Positions 1 through 8,912 of a stretch of DNA of 64,000 nucleotides are shown here, one piece after another. The notes beneath the pieces are model-generated. The model worked only from the letters and a program-made list of their open reading frames with translations, was not told the origin of the DNA and did not search any database. This DNA comes from GCA-2687515 sp002687515 (GTDB taxonomy: Bacteria > Pseudomonadota > Alphaproteobacteria > Rhodospirillales > UBA2165), in the NCBI GenBank assembly GCA_030745835.1, contig JASLNU010000139.1, forward strand, positions 15,253 through 79,252. The letters are read 5' to 3'. Position 1 is the stretch's first letter; each line of letters begins with the position of its first letter. The position numbers were made by a program, and so were the translations under genes.

Positions 1-660
1 GAGACCGAAATTGCCTACCCCGGCTGTTGCGGCATGCCGCAATTGGAGCAAGGCGATATCGAACGCGTTGCCGCCGGCGCCAAGAGCATCGCCGCCGATC
101 TGGTGCGGTGGATCGATAAGGGCCATGACATCATCGCCCTGGTGCCGTCCTGCGCCCTGATGATGAAATTCGAATGGCCGTTGATCGTGCCCGATGATGA
201 AAATGTCAAACGCCTGAGCCAGGCGGTATTCGACATCTCCGAATATGTCGTCGACATTTCCCGGAACGAAGGGCTGGCGCCTGGACTGGAGCCGCTGGGT
301 GGCGGCGTCTCGCTGCATTTCGCCTGCCACGCACGGGCCCAGAACATGGGCGCCAAGGCCGAGGCCATGCTGCAACTTATTCCCGGCGCCGAGGTTGGGC
401 TGATCGAGCGTTGCTCCGGCCACGGCGGATCGTGGGGCGTGATGAGGAAAAATTTCGAGGTGGCGCTCAAGGTCGGCCGCCCGGCGGCGCGGCAATCAAG
501 GGAAAGCGGCGCCAAATTCTTGGTTTCCGAATGCCCGCTCGCCCGCGACCATATCCTGCAGGGGCGCGAGCGGCTCTCCTCCGATGCTGATTCTGATACT
601 AATGTTGCCGCCTATCATCATCCTATCCAGCTGATGGCGCTGGCCTACGGATTGATCTGA
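1..660 (+). CDS. CCG-domain (HdrB/GlpC-like) Fe-S oxidoreductase, 5' end cut off by window
   Basis: The reading frame is open from base 1, so the N-terminus lies outside the window; an ATG at 34 is internal. The visible part begins with a CCGMP motif, the end of the first cysteine-rich CCG domain that in HdrB/GlpC-type proteins binds a non-cubane Fe-S cluster. A second cysteine-rich half follows, with CHARAQ and CSGHGGSWG. The missing N-terminus would normally carry two 4Fe-4S ferredoxin motifs. The family passes electrons between a reductase and quinones or disulfides. The next gene is DUF3501, which commonly accompanies this Fe-S protein together with rubrerythrin, so a role in peroxide or redox detoxification is likely but inferred. 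Sixteen bases separate the stop from the DUF3501 start, so the two are probably one operon. Confidence 0.8.
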   Translation, partial: ETEIAYPGCCGMPQLEQGDIERVAAGAKSIAADLVRWIDKGHDIIALVPSCALMMKFEWPLIVPDDENVKRLSQAVFDISEYVVDISRNEGLAPGLEPLGGGVSLHFACHARAQNMGAKAEAMLQLIPGAEVGLIERCSGHGGSWGVMRKNFEVALKVGRPAARQSRESGAKFLVSECPLARDHILQGRERLSSDADSDTNVAAYHHPIQLMALAYGLI

Positions 661-675
661 GGGATAAAAACGAGC

Positions 676-1266
676 ATGGCAGGCAAGACCGAAATTACCC
701 GCGCCGACATTCTCGAGATGGAAGCCTACGAAGCGGTGCGCGCCGACCGGCGCGACGCCATTGTCCGGGCGAAAAAAAAGCGGCGCTTGCATGTCGGGCC
801 CTACGCCACCTTCTATTTCGAAAACTTCGATACCATGTGGTACCAGATCCAGGAAATGCTGCGTATCGAAAAGGGCGGCGACGAACAGCTGAGCGACGAG
901 CTTGAGGCCTATAACCCCCTGGTGCCCAAGGGCGACGAGTTGGTCGCCACGGTCATGTTCGAAATCGACGAGCCGAATAAACGGGCGGCTTTCCTTGCCG
1001 ATCTTGGCGGCGTCGAGAAAACCATGATCATCGAGGTGGACGGCGAAACCGTCACTTCGCGGCCGGAACAGGATGTCGAGCGGACCAACGCCGCCGGCAA
1101 GGCATCATCGATCCAGTTCGTCCACTTCCATTTTACGGCGGAGCAAATCGAGAAATTCCGCGCCCCCGGCACGCGCATCCTGGTCGGCATCAACCATCCG
1201 AATTACGGCCACATGACGGTCATGGCCGACGACACCCGCCAGGCGTTGGCCGAGGACTTCGCATAA
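676..1266 (+). CDS. DUF3501 family protein
   Basis: 196 residues, full length for DUF3501. Features typical of the family are visible: a basic N-terminal part with RRDAIVRAKKKRRLHVGP, a following FYFENFDTMWYQIQEML segment, and a C-terminal part resembling a beta sandwich that ends near INHPNYGH. The function is unknown. In many proteobacteria this gene sits next to a GlpC/HdrB-like Fe-S oxidoreductase and rubrerythrin, and here it directly follows such an Fe-S protein. A purine-rich GAGGGA lies about 12 bases before the ATG. No membrane segment or signal peptide is seen. It probably ends its operon, since a repeat-filled spacer follows. Confidence 0.82.
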   Translation: MAGKTEITRADILEMEAYEAVRADRRDAIVRAKKKRRLHVGPYATFYFENFDTMWYQIQEMLRIEKGGDEQLSDELEAYNPLVPKGDELVATVMFEIDEPNKRAAFLADLGGVEKTMIIEVDGETVTSRPEQDVERTNAAGKASSIQFVHFHFTAEQIEKFRAPGTRILVGINHPNYGHMTVMADDTRQALAEDFA

Positions 1267-1267
1267 A

Positions 1268-1350
1268 GGGCGCAGCCCGCTAAGGCGTGGCTGGGCCCGG
1301 CCTGCGTAGCCGAAGCTACTTCGGCGGAGCGGGCTCGGCCATGCGGGCGT
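1268..1350 (-). repeat. Covarying hairpin element, copy 1
   Basis: Read on the minus strand it shows the family frame: ACGC, a variable arm starting CCCGC, an insert, the matching arm ending GCGGG, then GCTGC. It contains an inner perfect palindrome GCCGAAG-CTA-CTTCGGC. Bases 1301-1343 are the exact reverse complement of 8612-8654 (43 of 43). Five other copies lie at 8331-8380, 8452-8497, 8603-8690, 55578-55617 and 55711-55760. Confidence 0.7.
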
Positions 1351-1415
1351 CCGGTACGCCCGGACATATTTTTCGGGCCGTCAAATTAGAAAGATAAAGG
1401 TCGTAGTTCGAGGCT

Positions 1416-1556
1416 GAATTAAGGGGACCGAATTAAGGGGACCAAGAATTAAGGGGACACAATACTTATCTCGCGGCCCAATAAATCCCCAAGTCTTGAC
1501 CTCTTTTAACCCAATCAGCGCCCAAGGGAATAATTGAGTATTGTGTCCCCTTAATT
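1416..1556. repeat. AATTAAGGGGAC palindromic cluster (RAYT/REP-like)
   Basis: Three near-tandem copies of GAATTAAGGGGAC occur at 1416-1429, 1430-1443 and 1446-1460. The last forms the left arm (1447-1466) of a perfect 20-bp inverted repeat whose right arm is 1537-1556. About 70 bases lie between the arms. I recall such words as recognition sequences near REP-associated tyrosine transposases; no such gene is in the window, so this could be a non-autonomous copy moved in trans. Confidence 0.7.
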
Positions 1557-1713
1557 TTGACATTTCGAGTTACACGATTCCAGTCTCCAGTTCCAAATTT
1601 TTTATGACGCTGGGGTCAGAAACATTGCAGAAACCCTTTTTGAGTGTAGATTTGTTATAAGACAAGTAGAAGTGATGCATCTGAGCCAGTTATTTGGGGG
1701 GGGGAACTGGATC

Positions 1714-4700
1714 ATGAGTGATTGCCTTCGGTTAGGATTTGCCGCGCGGATCATTAAATCCGTTTTCTCAATTTTATTGTTGGGCATTGTTCTGCTGGGC
1801 TCAGGCGGGCTTCGGGCGGAACCCGTCACCATCAAGAACCATTCGTTTGAGAAGGATGTGCAAAAAAACGGAGCCACTACACGCTCAACCTCAGGATGGA
1901 CTGCACGGGACGCCGGTACGTGGAATCCGTCGCCCGGTCAACCAGGCTGCAAAAAGCCGGACGTCTTTATCAAGGGGATCCCCGACGGCGATCAGGTTGC
2001 CTATTTGAACGGGCATGAGCTTTCTCAAAAAACGGCTGAGAAGATCACCGAGGGCCATAGTTACACTTTGAAGGTGGGCGTCGGCGCCCGCTGTAACTCT
2101 CTGGGAGTAAAATATTCCGTCCAATTATTGGCGGGAAAGACCCAATTAGTCGCCAAAACCGGGACCAATCTTAAAGCTGGTTGGACCGAAGTGACCGTGA
2201 CGTACGATTCTCTCGCCGGCGATCCCAACGCCGGGAAACCGCTGACCGTTCAGTTCAAGAATCTAGGCCGCGGCCAAATCAATTACGATGATGTTCGTCT
2301 GGATGCAGCGAAGGCCACTTTCAATGTAAAATACATTCTTCCCGACCACCTCAGTATCCCCGGACTCGATCACCTTCCCATCCGTGACCTCAAAAAGACC
2401 GGCACCACGGTCTCGGCCCAGATCAAGCTGCGCGGCAAGTCGGCGACGGTGGTCGCTTTTAAGGTTGATGGGACTTCGCTGGCCGCCATAGTCCCGAAGG
2501 ATTTCAAGCTGACCGATGTCGTGCCGGTCCCGCGCGGCACGCCCGCTGATGGTGTTTCCTTCAAGGACATAGCCTTCATCTACGTACCCAAGGGCAAGGC
2601 CAAGCCGCGCATCGCGGCTTCCAGCTTCCCCTCCGATGTGCGCAAGGCCGTCCAGCATACGGGCAGCCATGTCTCGCTGAAGGAAGGGCTCAACCTGTTC
2701 GGCCAGGGTAATTTCCAATCGGCCGGCGCCATCAAGGACGTGCTGCGCACCATGGGCCACAACCGGGTCGCCCTGCCTCTGGCCGCCGCCTTTCCGGCTG
2801 ACCTGTTCAAGCATGATCTGAAGACCGCCAGCCAGAAGATCAAGGATCGGTTGTTGACGGGCCTGAAGCTCGACCTGCCGCTGCCGAAGCTGCGCATTCC
2901 AGGCATGCCGAACATCGTCAGTGTCAGCAGCGCGCGCCTCGCCATCGTCGGGCGCGAGGTCAAGGGCAAGCCCAAGATCTTCGCCGGCGTCACAGGCGGG
3001 CTCGATATGAAGATCGGTTCCAGGAAACACCGTTTCAGCTTCGGCATCCTGGCCGGCGACCCGGGCAAGCAGTGGACGGCGACGATCACGGCGGAATCGA
3101 AGGACAAGGCCACACTGGCGCTGGCCGCCTCACTGACCCTGACCGATATGAAGTTTACCGCCACCAGAAAAGGCGGCAAGTGGGACGCGGCGATCGACGC
3201 CAAATCGAAACTGAAAAACAAAGAGGTCGATGTCGTCTTTAGCCTCCATGCAAATGAAGGCCCGTCCGCCGTGATCACCGCCAAAACCAAACTGATCCTG
3301 GCCGACTTGTCCGTGGGCAATATTCCCGGCCTGTCAGAAGTCGAACTTGATACAATCGATATATTGCCGGGGCGGATGTGGCTCCAGGGCAAGCTCAAGG
3401 GCGTGAATACCTTTTTCGAGGTCCAGAAGGCGTATAAGGTCGGGGGTCACTTTGTTGCCGCTTATCTGGACAAAATGCCCCTTACGGACTTGATTCCGGG
3501 CGCCGGGAGCACGCCTCTCAAGGACGTTGGTTTCTCAGAAGTCGTCGCCCTCTACAGTCCGGAGCAATCATCCGCTTTGAGCGGTACGGGACTTGTGGGA
3601 AATGCTCGCGCGTGGGTTCAAAAATCCAATTCGAACCCGACGATCAAGCCCGGCCTTAACATATTCGGCCATATGAATGTCCATCCTTCCGGGGAGATGG
3701 CCAAACTTCTGAAGAAAGCCGGGGTCACTGATCTGAAACTGCCACTGAATGGCGGCTTCAGCCCCAAGGCGTTCGCCAAGAATTTAAGTGGCTCGGCGAT
3801 CAAGAACGAGATACTCGATAACCTTGATCTGAATATCAAAATACCGACTCCGCACATTCCGGAAGTTTCCAATTTCCTGACGTTTAAAAATGCTCGTTTG
3901 AAGGTCAAGGGCAAGACGCCCGACGGAAAGCGCGGCATTGACGTGGGCATTTCCGGCGATGCCGACGTTCATGTGAAAAGAGACACGGTTGCCTTCAACG
4001 TTGACGTGGAATTTGACAAGTCGGAACTCGTCTTCAAAGGCAGCACGACAAAAAAGTGGACCTATCCGCTGGGCATCCACTGGCTGGAACTTGACAGCCT
4101 GACTTTGGATGTCGACAAAAAGAAGGGCAAGTACGACATCAAGATCGCCGCCAAGACCGATATCGGCAGCCATTCGCGCCTGGATGTGAAAGTCGATATA
4201 CACGAGAAAAACGGCAAAATTACCGACGCCTCTTTCGAGTTGGACGGGCCGCTGAAGCTGTCCGATATCCCGGAAATCAAGGATATCCCCAACGCCAGCC
4301 ATTTCGAGATCAACACCATAAAAGTGTCCGAGCACGGCATCGAGGCGAAGACCGATTTCGGGGCTAAGAAAGACCTGGACGTATTTCTTTTCCACGGCTC
4401 GGGCTGGAACCTGATCGTGCGTCAGGACAACTTCGTCATTACCGAGATCGTGCCGCCGCTGAAGAACACGCCCCTGAAACACATCGTGCTGTCCAAGGAC
4501 GGGTTGCAGGGCCCGTTAAAGAGTTTCTCACCCATCGCCCGGGACGCCCTGAAGGATATCTACGGCAAGGACGCGGCCAATATCGATGTTGATCGCGGCC
4601 TCAGCCTGATCGCCGCTTTTGAGCACAAAAAGTCAAAGGGCAAAATGGCCGACGCCTTCTCGCGCATGGGCCTAAGCCAGGAGCGGGTGATCCTGACCGG

Positions 4701-7700
4701 CGACATCGGCGGCATGTTCGGCGGGCCGGCCAGGCTCGACGTCAAGGTAGCCTTAAGCGGACACACCGGGGCCAAGCGCCAACCCAAGTGGATGAAGTCG
4801 AAGCCCGGTGTCGAGGCCGTATTCTCGATGATCGCCACCGAAAGTGCTGGCCAGTTCGATATCGAGTTCGGCATCGGCGTTGATATTATCGCCCAAATTC
4901 ACGGTGACACACTGCTGTTCGAGGCCAAGACGGCGCTGGAAATCCAGGACGAGAAAATCGACGTCAAAATCGTCGCCGACATGAAGGACAATAAAGGCTG
5001 GAAACATCCTTTCGGCATTCCCGGCTTCACAATGTACGAGGTCGGCTTTGATCTCGGCATCGTCGAGGACGGCGCCCTGCATCTTGGTTTCGACGGCTCG
5101 ATTAGAGTCACCGGCAAAAAATACGCCATCGCCGCCGATGTCGAACTTGAAGGTCCCATACCCCAGGACGTCGCCTTCGTCGGCAGCGCCGATCAGGTCG
5201 ATATGTTCTTCATGGAGGAAATCGCCATCGCCATGATGGGCGGTGACTTCAAGCTGGATCTTCCGGAGGGCATCCTGCCGACCTATACCAAAGTCAAGTT
5301 TGCCTTCGTCACGCCGGGGGGCTCGGACCCTGACTTGCACATCCCCGGCAAAAATTCGCCTTTGAAGGGGAGCGAGGGATTTGCCTTGCAAGGGGCGATG
5401 AACTGGCTTGGGCACGAACTCGGCTCCATGGAAATGGCGGTCAGCCCGACCAACGGCATTCTCGCCGACGCCAAGATCGATAATTTGAACCTCGGCCCGC
5501 TGCATTTGAAGAATAATGACTTTACGATGAAAATCGGGCTCAAGTCGGTGCCGACCCTGAAAATTGATTCCGATATAGAACTTTTGGGCATTAAGGAACG
5601 CTTCAAGGTCGCTTTCGGCAAGAACGGCATCACGCTTGACGCGAAGTTGAGGTTCGGGCCGGACTTCTCCATGACATCCGACATGACGCTGTCCGGCGTC
5701 GATATCAGCGCCACCAAACCCAGCTTCAAGGACGCCGACTTCTCCATGGACGGAAAGTTCCAGTTGGACATCGGCAAGTTCATCTCCGGCCCGGCGCGCA
5801 AGTCGCTGGACGGTGTGTTCACCGGGTTGAGCACGGATTTTAATAACGCCAGAAACGCCATCAAGACGCAGCAAACTGCGGTCAACGGCTGGACCAAAAA
5901 GATCAACGCCGAGCGCGCCAAGGTGCGCAAGGAAAAGGCGGCCGCCGAAGCCAGGGTGCAAAGCGCCGAAAACCGGGTCAACGGGCTTAACGGCAGGCTC
6001 AGATATCAATGGGGCAAATACCACAGTTGCCACGGCTGGGGCAAATGGCCGTGCCGGACCAGGTGGGGCATCCATATCGGCTGGACCAAGGGGGAACTTC
6101 GCGTTGCCGATGCGGCGCTCGATTTCGTGAAAACCTTGATTTCTCACTTCCCTATTGACCTCGATCCCAAGGTCGCGGTGCTTATCGGCGAACGCGATAC
6201 GGCCAAGGGCCTGCTTTATGTGGCCGAGAAAGCCCTCGAAGGGGCGGACGATCTGGACGGCTTCATGAAAAAAGCGGTGGATAAACTGACAAAGGATTTG
6301 AAACACTCCATCAACATCCACAAAGCCGAGTTCAAGGGTGATCTCAGAGGCATTATCGAAACCGATACGCCGGTGGATTTAACCCTGGACGCCGAACTGT
6401 TCGGCGCCAATATCAAAGACACCTTCGCCTTCAAGATCAAGGATCTCGGCTACGATGTGGAGCAATTGGGCCTGATGGGCCTTTATGCCCTTGAGCACCT
6501 GGTCGAGAAAGGCATCAGTGATATCCCCGGCCCGCTGAAACAAAAACTAAAAGGCGCGATCAGCACCTTGATGGACAAGAAGAGCGCGAAAAGGAACGTT
6601 GAACTGGCAAAATACAAAACAGAATTCAGCGGCTACAACAAGACGGCGAAAGCCATCCAGGAACGCATCGCCGCCTACAACACGACATTTCTGAAGGCGC
6701 AATTGGCGGAGAACAGAAGCCCGCTGGACAGCGAAAGAAGCGAGACCTTCACCAACGAGCTGATCGAGGTCGGGCATACGGGGCTTTGTCTGACCAACGC
6801 CGGCGGCGGGATTGAGGAAGGTATTTGCGCTAACGCTGCAACCCAAAAGTGGTTCACCGAACCGGTGTCGGGCGCCCCGCACACCAAGCCTAAGGGCGGT
6901 TACGTCATAATCCGCAATCAACAGAAAGGCGATTGCCTTGTACCGGAGGGCAAATGGGTGGAAGTCGAAACAAAATTCAGTGATCCCAAGCTGCCGAAAG
7001 AGGGCTCCTTCACCTTCCTGGAGCCCCAGTTCCAAGGCGACGGCAAGATCCTCGCCAACAGATGCCATAATAGAAAGGAATACTATTGGAAGGTCTTAAA
7101 ACACGGCGACGGCTGGATGCAGATGGCTAATCTGGCGACCAACCATTGCCTGCATTTCACCAATTCCAGCGCCTATCCCGGCGTCGCCAAGGCCGAATGG
7201 AAACCCTGTACCGGCGCCGCCAACCAGGTTTATCGTCTGGCTGACAGCGTTACGCCCAAATATCACGCCGACAATATCGTCTTGAGAAATGACCAACTCG
7301 GCCTCTGCGTCGGCCCCGCCAATGCTAAAGGTGAGGTTCCGATGACGGCCTGCAACAAAGCTACACGTTTCGACTACTCCGTCGATATCCGAGGTTATGT
7401 GAAATTCATCAACCGCGCGACGGGAAAGTGCCTGCAACCGAGCAGTTACGCCCATGGCGCCAAAATGATCGAGGTGGTCTGTACCCAATTGGATTACCAG
7501 TGGTGGGATATAAACAATCAACCAGGCGGCATCATCATCAAGAATGCCCAGACCAAACTGTGCACCGAACCACCGTTTAGGTACGGCTTTGTTCCGCCGA
7601 CCCAGGTGGACTGCAAAGAGCGGCATAATGCCGTTTTCGCGCCGGTGAAGCAGGAAAACTCCGGTCCGACGTGGAAGCTGGTAACTCCCAACTCTCTGCC

Positions 7701-8202
7701 GCCCGTGAACCAAAGGTTCGCCACTGGAACAACTAACAGTCTTTGCACCTTTGATTACGAAGGCAGTTTTGTGCCCGGATTGGTGGGGTATGGGGGAAAA
7801 TGCGTGATTTCTACTGCCGATGAAGAATTTGGCAACAAGTACAGCACCGGGCAATACCGATTGGCGACAAGCACGCAGGGGGTTGTCTGGCGTCAGAACA
7901 CCGGTGGGAAACTTCATCAGACAAACATTCCCACAGGCGGGTTCGGGGGCGCCAGCCCGAAAACTCTCTACACATGCAAAGTACCAAAAAGACGTGAGCG
8001 GGTAGCCGGTAGCGGTAGACAGCCATTTTACTGGAAAGATCTCCCGGCCGCCACCGGTTGGACCCCGGATGGGAAATATTGTCATGTTAACGTGGTTCTG
8101 AGTGGTAGTTTTACAAGTTCTGGGCGGCAGGATCCAGCAAGGAGTTTCAAAATCCTGTCCCGCTCGGACGCCGACTATTTCGAACTGAAGCTAACGAACT
8201 GA
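1714..8202 (+). CDS. Giant secreted modular protein with internal repeats and a lectin-like C-terminus
   Basis: About 2162 residues. The best start is ATG 1714, which gives a clean signal peptide (MSDCLRLGFAARI, hydrophobic core SILLLGIVLLG, cleavage near LRA); GTG 1672 and ATG 1675 are in frame upstream but would bury it. Domains, roughly: residues 35-175, a jelly-roll-like module of the N-SFE...GW...G type; 210-1320, three or four divergent modules of about 260-320 residues, each with an IPG/IPN-type start, a block ending in (T)PLK or similar, and a GLNxFG-like line (near 322, 645, 960 and a weaker one near 1221); 1365-1425, a coiled coil rich in K, E and A; then a Cys-containing segment and more helices; 1680-1990, three or more ricin-type beta-trefoil-like repeats with conserved C and W; 1990-2162, a DM9/DUF3421-like end (VPGLVGYGGKC). 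I do not recognise the protein as a whole. A surface lectin, adhesin or toxin carrier is possible but inferred. It stands alone between repeat-rich spacers. Confidence 0.85.
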   Translation: MSDCLRLGFAARIIKSVFSILLLGIVLLGSGGLRAEPVTIKNHSFEKDVQKNGATTRSTSGWTARDAGTWNPSPGQPGCKKPDVFIKGIPDGDQVAYLNGHELSQKTAEKITEGHSYTLKVGVGARCNSLGVKYSVQLLAGKTQLVAKTGTNLKAGWTEVTVTYDSLAGDPNAGKPLTVQFKNLGRGQINYDDVRLDAAKATFNVKYILPDHLSIPGLDHLPIRDLKKTGTTVSAQIKLRGKSATVVAFKVDGTSLAAIVPKDFKLTDVVPVPRGTPADGVSFKDIAFIYVPKGKAKPRIAASSFPSDVRKAVQHTGSHVSLKEGLNLFGQGNFQSAGAIKDVLRTMGHNRVALPLAAAFPADLFKHDLKTASQKIKDRLLTGLKLDLPLPKLRIPGMPNIVSVSSARLAIVGREVKGKPKIFAGVTGGLDMKIGSRKHRFSFGILAGDPGKQWTATITAESKDKATLALAASLTLTDMKFTATRKGGKWDAAIDAKSKLKNKEVDVVFSLHANEGPSAVITAKTKLILADLSVGNIPGLSEVELDTIDILPGRMWLQGKLKGVNTFFEVQKAYKVGGHFVAAYLDKMPLTDLIPGAGSTPLKDVGFSEVVALYSPEQSSALSGTGLVGNARAWVQKSNSNPTIKPGLNIFGHMNVHPSGEMAKLLKKAGVTDLKLPLNGGFSPKAFAKNLSGSAIKNEILDNLDLNIKIPTPHIPEVSNFLTFKNARLKVKGKTPDGKRGIDVGISGDADVHVKRDTVAFNVDVEFDKSELVFKGSTTKKWTYPLGIHWLELDSLTLDVDKKKGKYDIKIAAKTDIGSHSRLDVKVDIHEKNGKITDASFELDGPLKLSDIPEIKDIPNASHFEINTIKVSEHGIEAKTDFGAKKDLDVFLFHGSGWNLIVRQDNFVITEIVPPLKNTPLKHIVLSKDGLQGPLKSFSPIARDALKDIYGKDAANIDVDRGLSLIAAFEHKKSKGKMADAFSRMGLSQERVILTGDIGGMFGGPARLDVKVALSGHTGAKRQPKWMKSKPGVEAVFSMIATESAGQFDIEFGIGVDIIAQIHGDTLLFEAKTALEIQDEKIDVKIVADMKDNKGWKHPFGIPGFTMYEVGFDLGIVEDGALHLGFDGSIRVTGKKYAIAADVELEGPIPQDVAFVGSADQVDMFFMEEIAIAMMGGDFKLDLPEGILPTYTKVKFAFVTPGGSDPDLHIPGKNSPLKGSEGFALQGAMNWLGHELGSMEMAVSPTNGILADAKIDNLNLGPLHLKNNDFTMKIGLKSVPTLKIDSDIELLGIKERFKVAFGKNGITLDAKLRFGPDFSMTSDMTLSGVDISATKPSFKDADFSMDGKFQLDIGKFISGPARKSLDGVFTGLSTDFNNARNAIKTQQTAVNGWTKKINAERAKVRKEKAAAEARVQSAENRVNGLNGRLRYQWGKYHSCHGWGKWPCRTRWGIHIGWTKGELRVADAALDFVKTLISHFPIDLDPKVAVLIGERDTAKGLLYVAEKALEGADDLDGFMKKAVDKLTKDLKHSINIHKAEFKGDLRGIIETDTPVDLTLDAELFGANIKDTFAFKIKDLGYDVEQLGLMGLYALEHLVEKGISDIPGPLKQKLKGAISTLMDKKSAKRNVELAKYKTEFSGYNKTAKAIQERIAAYNTTFLKAQLAENRSPLDSERSETFTNELIEVGHTGLCLTNAGGGIEEGICANAATQKWFTEPVSGAPHTKPKGGYVIIRNQQKGDCLVPEGKWVEVETKFSDPKLPKEGSFTFLEPQFQGDGKILANRCHNRKEYYWKVLKHGDGWMQMANLATNHCLHFTNSSAYPGVAKAEWKPCTGAANQVYRLADSVTPKYHADNIVLRNDQLGLCVGPANAKGEVPMTACNKATRFDYSVDIRGYVKFINRATGKCLQPSSYAHGAKMIEVVCTQLDYQWWDINNQPGGIIIKNAQTKLCTEPPFRYGFVPPTQVDCKERHNAVFAPVKQENSGPTWKLVTPNSLPPVNQRFATGTTNSLCTFDYEGSFVPGLVGYGGKCVISTADEEFGNKYSTGQYRLATSTQGVVWRQNTGGKLHQTNIPTGGFGGASPKTLYTCKVPKRRERVAGSGRQPFYWKDLPAATGWTPDGKYCHVNVVLSGSFTSSGRQDPARSFKILSRSDADYFELKLTN

Positions 8203-8330
8203 CGGAAACAAACGCCCCTGAAATAAAGCCGCGATCCACGACCTTAAAGCCGGCCATTCGCAGCCCAGGACACGTAATTCGGTGAATTCGGTGACAGTTT
8301 ACTTTTTAACGTTTTGATGTCCGAGCCCGC

Positions 8331-8380
8331 CTCACGCCTGCCAAGCCGACCATGCCATCCCCAGGCAGGCTGCTTCGTTT
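8331..8380 (+). repeat. Covarying hairpin element, copy 2
   Basis: Frame ACGC-CTGCC ... GCCGACCATGCCATCCC ... GGCAG-GCTGCTTC. The arms CCTGCC and GGCAGG pair. The loop GCCGACCATGCCATCCC nearly matches the loop of the copy at 55578-55617 although the arms differ. Confidence 0.7.
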
Positions 8381-8451
8381 GCCTCCACTAGCGACCGGCC
8401 CGCCGCAGGCTAAATAAGAAGAAGTGCTCTTTGTCATTGTGAATAGGTAAG

Positions 8452-8497
8452 GAAGCAGCCCGGCTGGGGCTGGCCGGGATGGCCAGCCGGGCGTCAG
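8452..8497 (-). repeat. Covarying hairpin element, copy 3
   Basis: On the minus strand: ACGC, arm CCGGCTGG, loop containing CCATCCC, arm CCAGCCGG, then GCTGCTT. The two arms pair perfectly but differ in sequence from the arms of the other copies. Confidence 0.7.
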
Positions 8498-8602
8498 TCA
8501 TGTTCCATCATATATCCCACGCCGGGCAGCGCCCGTGTTCGTGAGAGGGTATCTTTGCGCTCGGTTATGTTGGGTGCCCGCGAATATAGGTCCGGGCAAG
8601 TT

Positions 8603-8690
8603 CGACGCCCACATGGCCGAGCCCGCTCCGCCGAAGTAGCTTCGGCTACGCAGGCTGGACCCTGCCATCCCCATGTGGGCTGCTTCGTTT
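8603..8690 (+). repeat. Covarying hairpin element, copy 4
   Basis: Frame CGACGC, arm CCACATGG, a long insert with the palindrome GCCGAAG-TAG-CTTCGGC, CCATCCC, arm CCATGTGG, then GCTGCTTCGTTT. Bases 8612-8654 are the exact reverse complement of 1301-1343, so the giant gene is bracketed by this pair in inverted orientation. Confidence 0.7.
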
Positions 8691-8745
8691 GGAACCGGTA
8701 TAAACCGTTAGGAACCGTTAGGAATAGTGATGAAACGGTATGGTC
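8691..8745 (+). repeat. Dispersed GTGATGAAACGGTATGG repeat, copy 1
   Basis: Contains two head-to-tail copies of GGAACCGTTA-type units (near 8710-8725) and ends with a 17-bp word GTGATGAAACGGTATGG that is found again as its reverse complement at 39024-39040. The match continues more loosely over about 58 bases, including GGTATAAA. Confidence 0.6.
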
Positions 8746-8789
8746 GATTTTTGGAAAAAGTGTCGCACCAAAAAGAAAAAGAAGGATTT

Positions 8790-8880
8790 AACACAGAGCT
8801 CACAGAGACCACGGAGAAGAAAAAGGGAAGGCGCTTCGCGCAATAATTCTTTCTCTGTGTCCTCTGTGATCTCTGTGGTT
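8790..8880. repeat. CACAGAG-type long hairpin, copy 1
   Basis: The left arm (about 8790-8818, ACAGAG units) pairs imperfectly with the right arm (about 8851-8880, TCTCTGTG units). The middle carries GGCGC-TTC-GCGC, itself a small hairpin. A relative with the same plan lies at 55401-55505. I recall similar sequences from many unrelated environmental bacteria; I cannot verify this here. Confidence 0.65.
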
Positions 8881-8912
8881 CAAACTTCTTTTTTGGGAAT
8901 CAGGCTGCATCC

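Larger units (their letters stand above)
1267..1713. other. Repeat-rich spacer before the giant gene
   Basis: This spacer holds no convincing gene. It contains one copy of a covarying hairpin family (1268-1350), then a cluster of AATTAAGGGGAC motifs with a 20-bp inverted repeat (1416-1556), then a GGGGTCAGA motif near 1612-1620. It ends in a run of nine G residues (1696-1704) directly before the most likely start of the giant gene. The AATTAAGGGGACAC and GGGGTCAGA words are like those I remember beside REP-associated tyrosine transposases, but no transposase gene is present. Confidence 0.6.
8203..8912. other. Repeat-rich spacer after the giant gene
   Basis: About 700 bases without a convincing gene. 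In order it holds: AATTCGGTGAATTCGGTGACA near 8276-8296 followed by GTTTACT (similar to RAYT-associated words), three copies of the covarying hairpin family (8331-8380, 8452-8497, 8603-8690), a repeat shared with 39022-39081 (8691-8745), and a long CACAGAG-type hairpin (8790-8880). Such dense packing of different repeats suggests an insertion hot spot. Confidence 0.6.

Noticed and set aside
1381..1563. Small minus-strand frame across the AATTAAGGGGAC cluster
   Set aside because: It is made of the palindromic repeat itself, without a ribosome binding site.
4753..6321. Long minus-strand frame inside the giant gene
   Set aside because: Antisense of a coherent secreted protein; no domain, composition biased as a shadow frame.
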